A stretch of DNA of 6,436 nt. It comes from Clostridiaceae bacterium (GTDB lineage: Bacteria; Bacillota; Clostridia; Saccharofermentanales; DTU023). The translations under genes were made by a program, and so were the position numbers. Below, in pieces: positions 1 through 6,202 of the stretch. The notes beneath the pieces are model-generated. The model was not told the DNA's origin. It did no database searches and saw only the letters and a program-made list of their open reading frames with translations. The number at the start of each line of letters is the position of its first letter. Positions within the stretch are counted from its first letter, which is position 1. The stretch is from assembly GCA_012841255.1 (NCBI GenBank), contig DUUZ01000244.1:1-6436 (forward strand). The letters are read 5' to 3'.

Positions 1-157
1 CGATACGAAAAATGTCATGTCCGCCGGCGGCCAGTACATCTCCATTGATCCGGCCACTCATCGCCCGACCCTGGATCTGGGTATGTACATCGCCACCTAT
101 GATGACAGCAACGACATCATCTGCCTGGTTTACAGAACGACTGATTACAGCAAATAA
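1..157 (+). CDS. Liv/AmiC-type ABC transporter substrate-binding protein, C-terminal fragment
   Basis: The reading frame is open from base 2 (base 1 ends the preceding codon) to a TAA at 155-157, giving the last 51 residues of a protein whose start lies left of the window. The visible part contains SIDPATHRPTLDLGMYIA followed by a short beta-strand-like end. This resembles the C-terminus of periplasmic binding proteins of the Peripla_BP_5/6 family, especially the AmiC/UrtA (amide or urea) branch, where a 'x-DPxTHH' stretch precedes the last strands. The protein would bind the solute outside the membrane and deliver it to the permeases encoded just downstream. The family call rests on a short tail and on the adjacent livHMGF genes. 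The ligand cannot be deduced: neighbours suggest an amide or amine compound rather than necessarily an amino acid. Signal peptide and ligand-pocket residues are outside the window. Confidence 0.8.
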   Translation, partial: DTKNVMSAGGQYISIDPATHRPTLDLGMYIATYDDSNDIICLVYRTTDYSK

Positions 158-190
158 ATAAGCTGATGATCAAAGAATAGTAATTTATTG

Positions 191-224
191 AAGGGCGAGC
201 GGCCATCACTCGCCCTTTATCTTT
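191..224 (+). terminator. Rho-independent-type hairpin between binding-protein gene and livH
   Basis: AAGGGCGAG (191-199) and CTCGCCCTT (209-217) form a perfect 9-bp stem around a 9-base loop, followed by TATCTTT (218-224), a modest T-rich tail. It lies 33 bases after the binding-protein stop and ends just before the livH Shine-Dalgarno sequence (227-232). No room is left for a promoter between the hairpin and livH, so livH and later genes probably depend on read-through. A leaky terminator here would give more binding protein than membrane components, an arrangement common in ABC importer operons. The tail is interrupted by A and C, which suggests partial termination. The hairpin could also act as an mRNA 3'-end stabiliser for the upstream transcript. 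Confidence 0.75.
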
Positions 225-242
225 GTAAGGAGCAACCGTCAC

Positions 243-1124
243 ATGAGTATCCAATTACTGATCAGCGGAATTTCATTGGGAGCTGTTTACGCGCTGGTTG
301 CAGTAGGCTTTGCTGTGGTCTTCAGCGTCATGAAGTTCAGCAACTTTGCACACGGAGGAATGATCAGTGCCTGCGCCTACGCTGCCTTCTATTTCCAGCG
401 CGCATTCACTCCCCCGCCTCCGATCTACATAACAATCTTGTTTTCAGCGGCTTTCGGGGTTCTCTTGTCCCTGGTGATTGATACAATCGCCTATCGCCGC
501 CTGCGTACCAAACAGTCTCCCAATATCTATTATTTTCTGGCCTCCATCACCATGTCGATCCTGATTGTCAATTTTCTGACAATCTTTTACGGGAAGAATC
601 TCTACGCCTTTCCCCCCATATTTTCGAGTACGACATTCCACATCGGAAGCATCCGTTTTTCATCCATGGATACCCTTATCCTCCTTATCTCCCTGGGGAT
701 ACTGGCCATTCTGGTCTTTTTCATTGACAAGACGCGTGTCGGACTGGCTATCCGCTCCGTCGCCATCAACCCCCAGGTCAGTAAATTGATGGGGATTAAT
801 CCGGATGTGACCATCATGACCGTATTTGCTATTGCCGGTGCCCTGGCGGGAATATCCGGTGTGCTTCTGGCCATGAAACTTTCGGTCTACCCGACCCTGG
901 GCTCCCAGATGATGATCAAGGGATTTGTCGCATCCGTCATCGGCGGTCTGGGATCCTTGAGCGGCGCCATCATCGCCGCCATCTTCCTTGGAATATTCGA
1001 GATATTCTTGACATTCTATCTGGGTTCCCTCTCGACGCCCATCGTCCTGTTCGGAGCCATGCTGGTTTTCCTGGCTGTCCGTCCGTCTGGAATCGCCGGG
1101 CGCTTTGCCCAGGAAAAAGTATAG
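243..1124 (+). CDS. livH: Branched-chain amino acid-type ABC transporter permease LivH
   Basis: This 293-residue inner-membrane permease is one half of the translocation channel of a Liv/HAAT importer and pairs with LivM. It is strongly hydrophobic, with about eight membrane segments. The N-terminus has the family pattern: LGAVYALVAVG at 12-22, then NFAHGG at 34-39, matching the usual G-x-x-YAL-x-A-x-G and NFAHG blocks of LivH. The cytoplasmic coupling-loop region begins at GLAIRSVAINP (from residue 167) and runs into MGINPDVT, with IGGLGSLSGA at 233-242 as the conserved GG-x-GS-x-x-G turn. Length is normal for the family (about 290). The ATG at 243 has AAGGAG at 227-232, a 10-base spacing, and is preceded by the terminator hairpin. 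The livM start is 9 bases downstream. Family assignment is very secure; substrate specificity (amino acid, urea, amide or other) is not readable from the permease. Confidence 0.95.
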   Translation: MSIQLLISGISLGAVYALVAVGFAVVFSVMKFSNFAHGGMISACAYAAFYFQRAFTPPPPIYITILFSAAFGVLLSLVIDTIAYRRLRTKQSPNIYYFLASITMSILIVNFLTIFYGKNLYAFPPIFSSTTFHIGSIRFSSMDTLILLISLGILAILVFFIDKTRVGLAIRSVAINPQVSKLMGINPDVTIMTVFAIAGALAGISGVLLAMKLSVYPTLGSQMMIKGFVASVIGGLGSLSGAIIAAIFLGIFEIFLTFYLGSLSTPIVLFGAMLVFLAVRPSGIAGRFAQEKV

Positions 1125-1128
1125 GAGG
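1123..1128 (+). promoter_or_regulatory. livM ribosome-binding site overlapping the livH stop codon
   Basis: A full AGGAGG spans 1123-1128 and shares two bases with the livH TAG stop (1122-1124). It sits 5 bases before the livM ATG at 1134. Ribosomes ending livH would uncover and occupy this site, so livH and livM translation is probably coupled, which suits two subunits needed in equal amounts. Confidence 0.8.
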
Positions 1129-1133
1129 CTCGC

Positions 1134-2039
1134 ATGACTGCATACCAACTGTCACTTGTAATGCTGGCCTGTATTTCAGTGATTACCGTGAGCGGCGTTT
1201 TTACAATGACCAGTCTCGCCGGTATGTTCTCTCTGGGACAGGCTGCCTACATGTCGATCTGTGCTTATCTCACCTTCGTTCTGGCCAGGTATCTTGACTG
1301 GCCCATCTGGTTTACGGCTATCCTGGGACTTCTGGCAAGCGGGTTGGTGGCCTTCATCATCAGCCTGCCGGCATTGAAGCTGCGCCGGGATTATTTCGCC
1401 CTGCTCTCGGTCGGATTCGGCGAGATGGTCGGAGCCATTGTCATCCTTCTGGGGAAATGGACCAACGCAGCTGTCGGATTCTCAAAGATTCCGAAAGTCA
1501 ACGGTCTGGTCTGGATTGTCCTGGGGATTACGGTTCTGATTGTCTTCATGGTCAGAAATCTCAAGTATTCCCGTTTCGGACGCATGGCCATCGCCTTGAA
1601 AACGGATGAAATAGCAGCCCGGAGCTTCGGCATCAACGTTTACCGCCTCAAGGTGAAAATCTATGTCATCGCCTCCATCATCGCCGGCGTCGGGGGGATT
1701 TGCTTCGGTCTTCGAAACCGGGTCATCGCGCCGGATTCATTCGACTGGTCTCTTTCTGCCGAGATGCAGATCCTGCTCTTCTTCGGAGGGACCAACTCCC
1801 TTTCAGGATCGGCCGTATCTGCGGCCTCGCTCAAGGTCCTGCCCGAGCTTTTGAAGGGCGTCAAGCTTTTTGGTATGGAGCTCCAGGACTTCAAAACGAT
1901 CATTTACTGTGTCCTGATCATCCTCATCATCAATTTCCGGACCAAGGGTTTGATGGGTGAGCAGGAATTTTCGCTGGCCCCCATTAAAAAACTGGCCAAA
2001 AAATTGAATCGTCAGCATAAGAAGGAGATTGCCAAGTGA
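1134..2039 (+). CDS. livM: Branched-chain amino acid-type ABC transporter permease LivM
   Basis: This 301-residue inner-membrane permease is the LivH partner in the Liv/HAAT channel. The N-terminal hydrophobic part contains the SLGQAAYMSICAY block (FSLGQ/A...GAY type) and the family hallmark YFALLSVGFGEM at residues 87-98 (usually YFA-x-x-TLGFGE). The coupling region is SRFGRMAIALKTDEIAARSFGIN (about 146-168). A late FGGTNSLSG stretch (about 217-225) occupies the place of the usual GG-x-GSL-x-G turn, with Asn where Gly is common. The C-terminus ends in a basic cytoplasmic tail rich in Lys (KKLAKKLNRQHKK). Length is close to the shorter members of the family, without the long N-terminal extension of E. 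coli LivM. The ATG is set by AGGAGG 5 bases upstream. The stop overlaps the livG start by four bases (GTGA). Confidence 0.95.
   Translation: MTAYQLSLVMLACISVITVSGVFTMTSLAGMFSLGQAAYMSICAYLTFVLARYLDWPIWFTAILGLLASGLVAFIISLPALKLRRDYFALLSVGFGEMVGAIVILLGKWTNAAVGFSKIPKVNGLVWIVLGITVLIVFMVRNLKYSRFGRMAIALKTDEIAARSFGINVYRLKVKIYVIASIIAGVGGICFGLRNRVIAPDSFDWSLSAEMQILLFFGGTNSLSGSAVSAASLKVLPELLKGVKLFGMELQDFKTIIYCVLIILIINFRTKGLMGEQEFSLAPIKKLAKKLNRQHKKEIAK
2022..2039 (+). promoter_or_regulatory. livG ribosome-binding site and GTGA stop/start overlap
   Basis: AAGGAG at 2022-2027 lies inside the end of livM, 8 bases before a GTG at 2036-2038 that overlaps the livM TGA (2037-2039). This fixes GTG as the livG start: the first in-frame Met in livG is residue 117, far inside the ATPase domain. 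The overlap indicates termination-reinitiation coupling between permease and ATPase synthesis. Confidence 0.85.
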
Positions 2040-2809
2040 AGCCTGTAATTCTGAAAACGACCAATCTCCATAAGAACTTCGGCGGGGTCAAGGCCGTCAG
2101 TGACTTCAGCTTTGAGGTCAGGGAGGGGGAAATTCTCGCCATCATCGGACCCAACGGAGCCGGCAAGACCACCATCTTCAACCTGCTTTCCAAGATCTAT
2201 GAGCCGGATAGCGGGACCATCGAATTTGACGGCCGCGATATTACAAAGACATCCCAGATTGATGTTGCCCGCCTGGGGATTTCGCGCACCTTCCAGAATG
2301 CCCGCCTCTTTACAGGGCTCAACGTACTTGACAATGTCAAGGTTGCACTGGATTACAACGCCAGGTACAGCCTGATCGAAGCCATGCTCATGCTGCCCCG
2401 GCGATGGAAGTATGAAAAGGAAACAAGCCGGGCGGCTAAAGAATGCCTTGAACTTCTCAACCTGTATGAATACGCCGACAAACGGCCGGACAATCTTCCC
2501 TACGGGCTCCAGAGACGGGTTGAAATTGCCCGGGCCCTGGTCGTTAATCCCAAGGTTCTGATGCTGGATGAACCGGCAGCTGGTCTGAATCCCGAAGAAG
2601 TTTTCCAGCTGATGGACTTTCTGCGGGAAATCCGGGAGAAATACCCGGAAACTGCAATCCTGATCATTGAACACCGGATGGATCTGGTCATGAACATCTG
2701 CGAATACATTTATGTTCAAGATTTCGGGGTCACCATTGCCAAGGGCGAACCCGCGGAAATCCAATGCAATCCGCACGTACTGAAAGCCTATCTGGGAGAG
2801 GAGGACTAG
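2036..2809 (+). CDS. livG: Branched-chain amino acid-type ABC transporter ATP-binding protein LivG
   Basis: This 257-residue cytoplasmic ATPase drives the Liv importer together with LivF. Visible motifs in order: Walker A GPNGAGKTT (38-46), Q-loop TFQNARLF with Gln87, ABC signature LPYGLQRRVEIARAL beginning at 154, Walker B VLMLDE (174-179) with catalytic Glu179, the AAGLNPEE D-loop region, and switch His213 in IIEHRMD. The insert between Q-loop and signature (about 100-150) is typical of LivG and longer than in LivF. In the signature, Leu158 stands where LSGGQ-type motifs have Gln and E. coli LivG has YGQQRR. The rest of the site is intact, so the protein should be active. The start is the GTG overlapping the livM stop, and the stop is 2 bases before the livF ATG. 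LivG and LivF are expected to form a heterodimer. Confidence 0.95.
   Translation: MKPVILKTTNLHKNFGGVKAVSDFSFEVREGEILAIIGPNGAGKTTIFNLLSKIYEPDSGTIEFDGRDITKTSQIDVARLGISRTFQNARLFTGLNVLDNVKVALDYNARYSLIEAMLMLPRRWKYEKETSRAAKECLELLNLYEYADKRPDNLPYGLQRRVEIARALVVNPKVLMLDEPAAGLNPEEVFQLMDFLREIREKYPETAILIIEHRMDLVMNICEYIYVQDFGVTIAKGEPAEIQCNPHVLKAYLGEED
2799..2804 (+). promoter_or_regulatory. livF ribosome-binding site that decides the start
   Basis: AGGAGG at 2799-2804 lies 7 bases before ATG 2812. The frame is also open from an earlier ATG at 2764, but that start has no comparable site and would add 16 unlike-family residues encoded inside livG. The 2812 start gives the normal LivF N-terminus with Walker A at residue 38. 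Confidence 0.85.
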
Positions 2810-2811
2810 CC

Positions 2812-3564
2812 ATGGCCGATAATATTATTGAAATCAGGGATATGAAGGTGAAATATGGCGTCCACGAGGCCGTCCACGGCGTGTGCATGGACATCGCCGA
2901 GGGTGCCATCACGGCCATCATCGGTTCCAACGGCGCGGGCAAGACGACGATCATCAATGCCCTGTCCGGCACCGTCAGGCGGGAGGGGGAGATCCATTAC
3001 AAGGGCAAGCCCCTGACACCCAAGGCACACCGGGTCGTGCACGAGGGCATTGTACAGGTCCCTGAAGGCCGCCGGATTTTTCCGGGCCTGTCTGTCGAGG
3101 AGAATCTGCTCCTAGGCGCCTACACCATCCGCGACCGCAAACTGATCGAAAAACTGCTCAAGGACCAGTTCCGCATCTTTCCCCGCCTTGAAGAGCGGAG
3201 AAAACAGGATGCGGGGACCCTGTCGGGAGGGGAACAGCAAATGCTGGCCATCAGCCGCGGGCTGATGAGCAACCCCAGGGTACTGATGCTGGACGAGCCG
3301 TCGCTGGGCCTGGCACCCGTCATCGTCGATGACGTTTTCAAGCACATCCAGCGCATCCGGGACGAGGGCGTGACCGTCATCCTGGTTGAGCAAAACGCCA
3401 AAAAATCCCTGTGCACCTGTGATTACAGCTACGTCATTGAGAACGGGCGCAAAGTCATGGAAGGAAAAGGTCAGGACCTCTTGCGAAACGATGAGGTCAA
3501 CCGGGTTTATCTGGGGGCTGACCGCGATTGCCAGTGGGATCCCATGCAAGATACACCCCAATAA
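2812..3564 (+). CDS. livF: Branched-chain amino acid-type ABC transporter ATP-binding protein LivF
   Basis: This 250-residue cytoplasmic ATPase is the LivG partner. Motifs: Walker A GSNGAGKTT (38-46), the LivF-specific VPEGRRIFPGLSVEENL block (83-99) in place of a classic Q-loop, signature LSGGEQQML (137-145), Walker B VLMLDE (157-162), DEPSLGLAP, and VEQN (192-195), where LivF proteins carry Gln (here 194) at the usual switch-His position. These departures from generic ABC ATPases are normal for LivF. After the usual family end at VYLG there is a 15-residue polar tail (ADRDCQW...), somewhat longer than in typical LivF. The ATG at 2812 follows AGGAGG and lies 2 bases after the livG stop; an upstream ATG at 2764 is rejected. 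The next gene starts 22 bases downstream, so the enzyme genes are likely on the same transcript. Confidence 0.95.
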   Translation: MADNIIEIRDMKVKYGVHEAVHGVCMDIAEGAITAIIGSNGAGKTTIINALSGTVRREGEIHYKGKPLTPKAHRVVHEGIVQVPEGRRIFPGLSVEENLLLGAYTIRDRKLIEKLLKDQFRIFPRLEERRKQDAGTLSGGEQQMLAISRGLMSNPRVLMLDEPSLGLAPVIVDDVFKHIQRIRDEGVTVILVEQNAKKSLCTCDYSYVIENGRKVMEGKGQDLLRNDEVNRVYLGADRDCQWDPMQDTPQ

Positions 3565-3586
3565 GGAAAGGAAAGAGGAGTAAAGA

Positions 3587-4357
3587 ATGAAGTTGAGAAG
3601 CGAACGAATCGATCGTCTGACAGTGCATGTTTACGATTCACGTATATCCATGGGCCAGGCTGCGGGCCGGGAAGCAACAGAACGGATCAAGCGGATTATC
3701 CGCGACAAGGGGACTGCAAACATTATCTTCGCAGCCGCTCCGTCACAAAACGATCTCTTTGCAAGCCTTCTGGAATCTGATATTGACTGGAGCCGGGTGC
3801 GTGCCTTCCAGCAGGATGAATATATTGGTATCTCTCAGGATGAACCGGCCGGTTTCGGCAATTTCCTGCGGAGGACCATCTACGACAAAGTGGAATTCAA
3901 AGAGGTTCACTACCTTCTGTCAGATGAAGATTCAGTCCAGGAAAAGATGCTGGAATATGAAGAGCTGCTGATGAAATATCCCCCCGACCTGATTTTTCTG
4001 GGTGTCGGCGAGAATGGCCATCTGGCCTTCAATGACCCCCCCGTCGCAGATTTCGAGGACCCCAAGCGCATCAAAATCGTCGAGCTCGAAAAGGCCTGCC
4101 GCCAGCAGCAGGTCAATGATGCCTGCTTCACCTCGCTTGATGAGGTGCCGACCCATGCACTGACTTTGACGCTTTCCTTCATCGGCTCCGTGCCCGAGGC
4201 CATCTGCGTTGTTCCCAATATCCGCAAGGCAGAGGCCATTAGGCAGGCACTGAGAGGGCCGGTTTCAACGGAATGCCCGGCGACTTTGCTTCGGACTCTC
4301 AGGGACGCCGTCCTCTACCTTGATGCGGACAGTGCATCCCTGGCCTTTTCAGACTGA
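3587..4357 (+). CDS. NagB-family (glucosamine-6-phosphate deaminase/isomerase-like) protein
   Basis: This 256-residue cytoplasmic protein belongs to the glucosamine-6-phosphate isomerase/6-phosphogluconolactonase superfamily. NagB converts glucosamine-6-P to fructose-6-P and ammonia. The fold signature is clear: FQQDEYIG with Asp77 (E. coli NagB Asp72), then LGVGENGHLAFNDPP at 138-152 with Asn143, His145 and Asp150 at the positions of E. coli Asp141, His143 and Glu148, and a C-terminal Lys214 (IRKAEAI) near E. coli Lys208. Asn at the first of these also occurs in Gram-positive NagB; Asp for Glu148 is conservative. The loop that in NagB reads TG(G/S)TP and holds the sugar phosphate is AAAPSQND (49-56) here, and no Arg is seen around 176-182 where E. 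coli Arg172 sits. The true substrate may therefore not be glucosamine-6-P, although the deaminase/isomerase fold is secure. ATG 3587 follows GAGGAG (3575-3580). No sugar kinase or NagA is present in the window. Confidence 0.85.
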   Translation: MKLRSERIDRLTVHVYDSRISMGQAAGREATERIKRIIRDKGTANIIFAAAPSQNDLFASLLESDIDWSRVRAFQQDEYIGISQDEPAGFGNFLRRTIYDKVEFKEVHYLLSDEDSVQEKMLEYEELLMKYPPDLIFLGVGENGHLAFNDPPVADFEDPKRIKIVELEKACRQQQVNDACFTSLDEVPTHALTLTLSFIGSVPEAICVVPNIRKAEAIRQALRGPVSTECPATLLRTLRDAVLYLDADSASLAFSD

Positions 4358-4381
4358 CCCTTAAAAAGGAGGATACAGATC

Positions 4382-5122
4382 ATGTATTGGAAAAGTGCAG
4401 ACTTCATTATGGAGCAGGACCCCGATCTGGCCATTATCCCGGTCGGATCGATCGAACAGCACGGTCCCCATTTGCCGGTCATGACCGACTGGGCAATCGG
4501 AACTGAAGTCGGAAAACGGATCCAGGCCCTGACCGGCGGTTTCCTGCTCCCTGCCCTTCCCATCAGTACCTGCCGGGAGCAAATGGGCAAGAAGGGCAGT
4601 GTCTGGATGGAGCCTCCGACCTTCTATCAGATGATGACGGACATCATCATGTCCCTCAAGACCCAGGGTTTCCGCAAAATCATGATCATCCAGGCGCATG
4701 GCGGCATTTTCGTCATGACTCCGATTGTCCGGGATCTGAATGCCAAATTCAATCCGGACCTCATGGTCTTCAACTTTGATCTGATGACCGTTGGCCCTGT
4801 CTGTTACAGGGAGGGCATTCTGGAGGATGACCAGGAAATCCATGCCGGTGAAAGTGAGAGTTCACAGATGCTGGTCATCGCACCGGAGTCGGTTGATATG
4901 GACAAGGCGGTCGATTTTGTCCCGGATACGCCCAGAAGCTATCTGAGTTACGGCTCCATCTTGCGTTTTTGTCCCGACGGAGTCTGGGGCAGGGCCAGCC
5001 TGGGAACGGCTGAGAAGGGCGAACAGGTTCTGGAGCGGGCCGCCCGGCTGGGTGTCGTGGAAATGAACAAGGCATTCGAATTTATGGAAAACAAGGGCAA
5101 GTTGAACTACAGCAATTTTTGA
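4382..5122 (+). CDS. Creatininase-family metal-dependent amidohydrolase
   Basis: This 246-residue cytoplasmic protein has the creatinine amidohydrolase (PF02633-type) fold, whose members open cyclic or linear C-N bonds (creatininase, the ArfB formamide hydrolase of flavin/F420 synthesis, and MftE peptidase are known examples). Metal-site features: PVGSIEQHGPHLPVMTD with Glu25, His27 and Asp36, then His106 in QAHGG, and HAGESESSQML with Glu157 in the usual HAGExETS block. The central motif, usually NGHGGN, is QAHGGI here, so the flanking Asn residues are lost while the His ligand stays. Length is normal for the family. ATG 4382 has AAGGAGG at 4366-4372 and lies 24 bases after the NagB-like gene. 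Cofactor-biosynthesis roles seem unlikely in this catabolic-looking, transporter-linked context, so hydrolysis of an amide or lactam in the imported compound is the preferred inference. The exact substrate is unknown. Confidence 0.87.
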   Translation: MYWKSADFIMEQDPDLAIIPVGSIEQHGPHLPVMTDWAIGTEVGKRIQALTGGFLLPALPISTCREQMGKKGSVWMEPPTFYQMMTDIIMSLKTQGFRKIMIIQAHGGIFVMTPIVRDLNAKFNPDLMVFNFDLMTVGPVCYREGILEDDQEIHAGESESSQMLVIAPESVDMDKAVDFVPDTPRSYLSYGSILRFCPDGVWGRASLGTAEKGEQVLERAARLGVVEMNKAFEFMENKGKLNYSNF

Positions 5123-5127
5123 GGTGA
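5121..5127 (+). promoter_or_regulatory. Ribosome-binding site overlapping the amidohydrolase stop codon
   Basis: GAGGTGA (5121-5127) matches the 16S anti-Shine-Dalgarno complement and shares bases with the TGA stop at 5120-5122. The oxidoreductase ATG follows at 5131. This arrangement suggests translational coupling of the amidohydrolase and oxidoreductase, which may act in consecutive steps. Confidence 0.7.
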
Positions 5128-5130
5128 GAA

Positions 5131-6186
5131 ATGAGAAAACTGAAGATATTGATTATTGGCTCCGCTTTCGGAGCAGATTTGCACGCAGACGCTTACAACA
5201 GGATCCGGGAAAAAATTGACATTGTAGGGATTAGCGGAAGAGACCTGGACCGTGTCCGCGCCTTTGCAAAAAGGCACGGGTTTACGGACTACACAGCTTA
5301 CGATGATTACAGCCGGGCCATCGAAGAATGCGACTGCGATCTGGTCGACATCTGTGTGCCCAATTTCCTGCACCACGACGTCGCCATCAAGGCCCTGGAG
5401 CGCGGACGCGACATCATCTGTGAAAAACCCCTGACGACGACCGTCGAAGAGGCACAGGACATGATCAATACCGCCGAACGCTTGGGCAAACGGATTTACT
5501 ACGCAGAGGACTGGATTTTTGCACCGGCCTTCCGCAAGGCCATGGAAATCATTGAGAGCGGGAAAGTCGGCAAACCCCTCTATGTCCGGGCCCGTGAGTG
5601 CCACAGCGGTTCACACAGCCCCTTCGCACAGACCATTGAGTACTGCGGCGGCGGCAGCATGATTCATTTGGGAGTCCATCCGGTCTCTTATCTCTTGGCC
5701 ATGAAGAACAATGAATGGTCCGAGCTGGTCGCCATGACTTCAGGCGGCCTGGAGGGCAATCTTGTCCACCGCACCATGGAAGGGGAAGACTGGGCGGGTG
5801 TCTTCATCCGCTTCAAGGATGGCACCTTTGCAACGATTGAAGCCAATTACATCACCACCGGCGGCATGGAAGACGTCATGGACATCTACTGCGAGCAGGG
5901 CGTTATCCATATCGATCTGTCGGCGGGTCCCATCCGTGCCTACAGCATTCCCGGCCTGGACTACACGATCGAGAAGGCGGAGATCACGACCGGCTGGTCG
6001 ACCCCTGCCGTCGATGAGAAACATACCCTGGGTTATGCCGGGGAGATCGAGCATTTTGTGGACTGCGCCCTGGCGGGCGTTGATGCGGAGGCCGGTCTTC
6101 GGGGGATCGATGGCCTTGAAACCATGAAGGTCATCAGCCTTATCTATAAGTCAGCCTGTGAAGGCATTGCCATCAAGAACGAGTGA
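5131..6186 (+). CDS. Gfo/Idh/MocA-family NAD(P)-dependent oxidoreductase
   Basis: This 351-residue cytoplasmic dehydrogenase has the two-domain layout of the family. An N-terminal Rossmann domain (about 1-122) begins LKILIIGSAFGADLHADAY. It carries VDICVPNFLHHDVAIKALE (about 72-90) and the hallmark EKP (98-100), whose Lys99 is the usual cofactor/catalytic Lys. A C-terminal alpha/beta substrate domain follows, with IIESGKVGKPLYVRA and the active-site helix GGGSMIHLGVHPVSYLL, where His179 and His183 sit at the D-x-G-x-H positions. Members oxidise or reduce hydroxyl groups of sugars, inositols and related compounds. The dinucleotide loop reads GSAFGA rather than strict GxGxxG, a mild departure, and His179 replaces the more common Asp; both still suit the family. 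Length is typical. Start ATG 5131 lies 8 bases after the amidohydrolase stop. The substrate cannot be assigned; a polyol or (amino)sugar-like compound would be usual. Confidence 0.9.
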   Translation: MRKLKILIIGSAFGADLHADAYNRIREKIDIVGISGRDLDRVRAFAKRHGFTDYTAYDDYSRAIEECDCDLVDICVPNFLHHDVAIKALERGRDIICEKPLTTTVEEAQDMINTAERLGKRIYYAEDWIFAPAFRKAMEIIESGKVGKPLYVRARECHSGSHSPFAQTIEYCGGGSMIHLGVHPVSYLLAMKNNEWSELVAMTSGGLEGNLVHRTMEGEDWAGVFIRFKDGTFATIEANYITTGGMEDVMDIYCEQGVIHIDLSAGPIRAYSIPGLDYTIEKAEITTGWSTPAVDEKHTLGYAGEIEHFVDCALAGVDAEAGLRGIDGLETMKVISLIYKSACEGIAIKNE

Positions 6187-6202
6187 AAGGCAGGAGTTTG
6201 CC

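Noticed and set aside
158..190. Possible internal promoter in the A/T-rich stretch before the hairpin
   Set aside because: No pair of -35 and -10 boxes at proper spacing could be made out, and any transcript started here would run straight into the terminator hairpin.
188..481. A 97-codon plus-strand frame overlapping the hairpin and the livH start
   Set aside because: It begins with a non-ATG start inside the terminator hairpin and overlaps livH out of frame. The Cys/Arg-rich translation has no family features.
660..1148. A 162-codon open frame on the minus strand across livH
   Set aside because: Its translation is low-complexity, polar and rich in Asp, Gly and Gln, as expected from antisense of hydrophobic membrane-protein codons. 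It has no family resemblance.
2012..2776. A 254-codon open frame on the minus strand, antisense to almost all of livG
   Set aside because: livG in the plus frame has every ABC ATPase motif. The minus frame shows no recognisable domain and no convincing ribosome-binding context, so it is best explained as a codon-bias shadow.
2764..2811. Upstream ATG giving LivF 16 extra N-terminal residues
   Set aside because: The extension lies within livG, lacks a good Shine-Dalgarno sequence and does not resemble LivF N-termini; ATG 2812 has AGGAGG at ideal spacing.
3565..3586. Possible operon boundary between livF and the NagB-like gene
   Set aside because: The 22-base gap is purine-rich with a ribosome-binding site and no hairpin or promoter, so the transporter and enzyme genes look co-transcribed.
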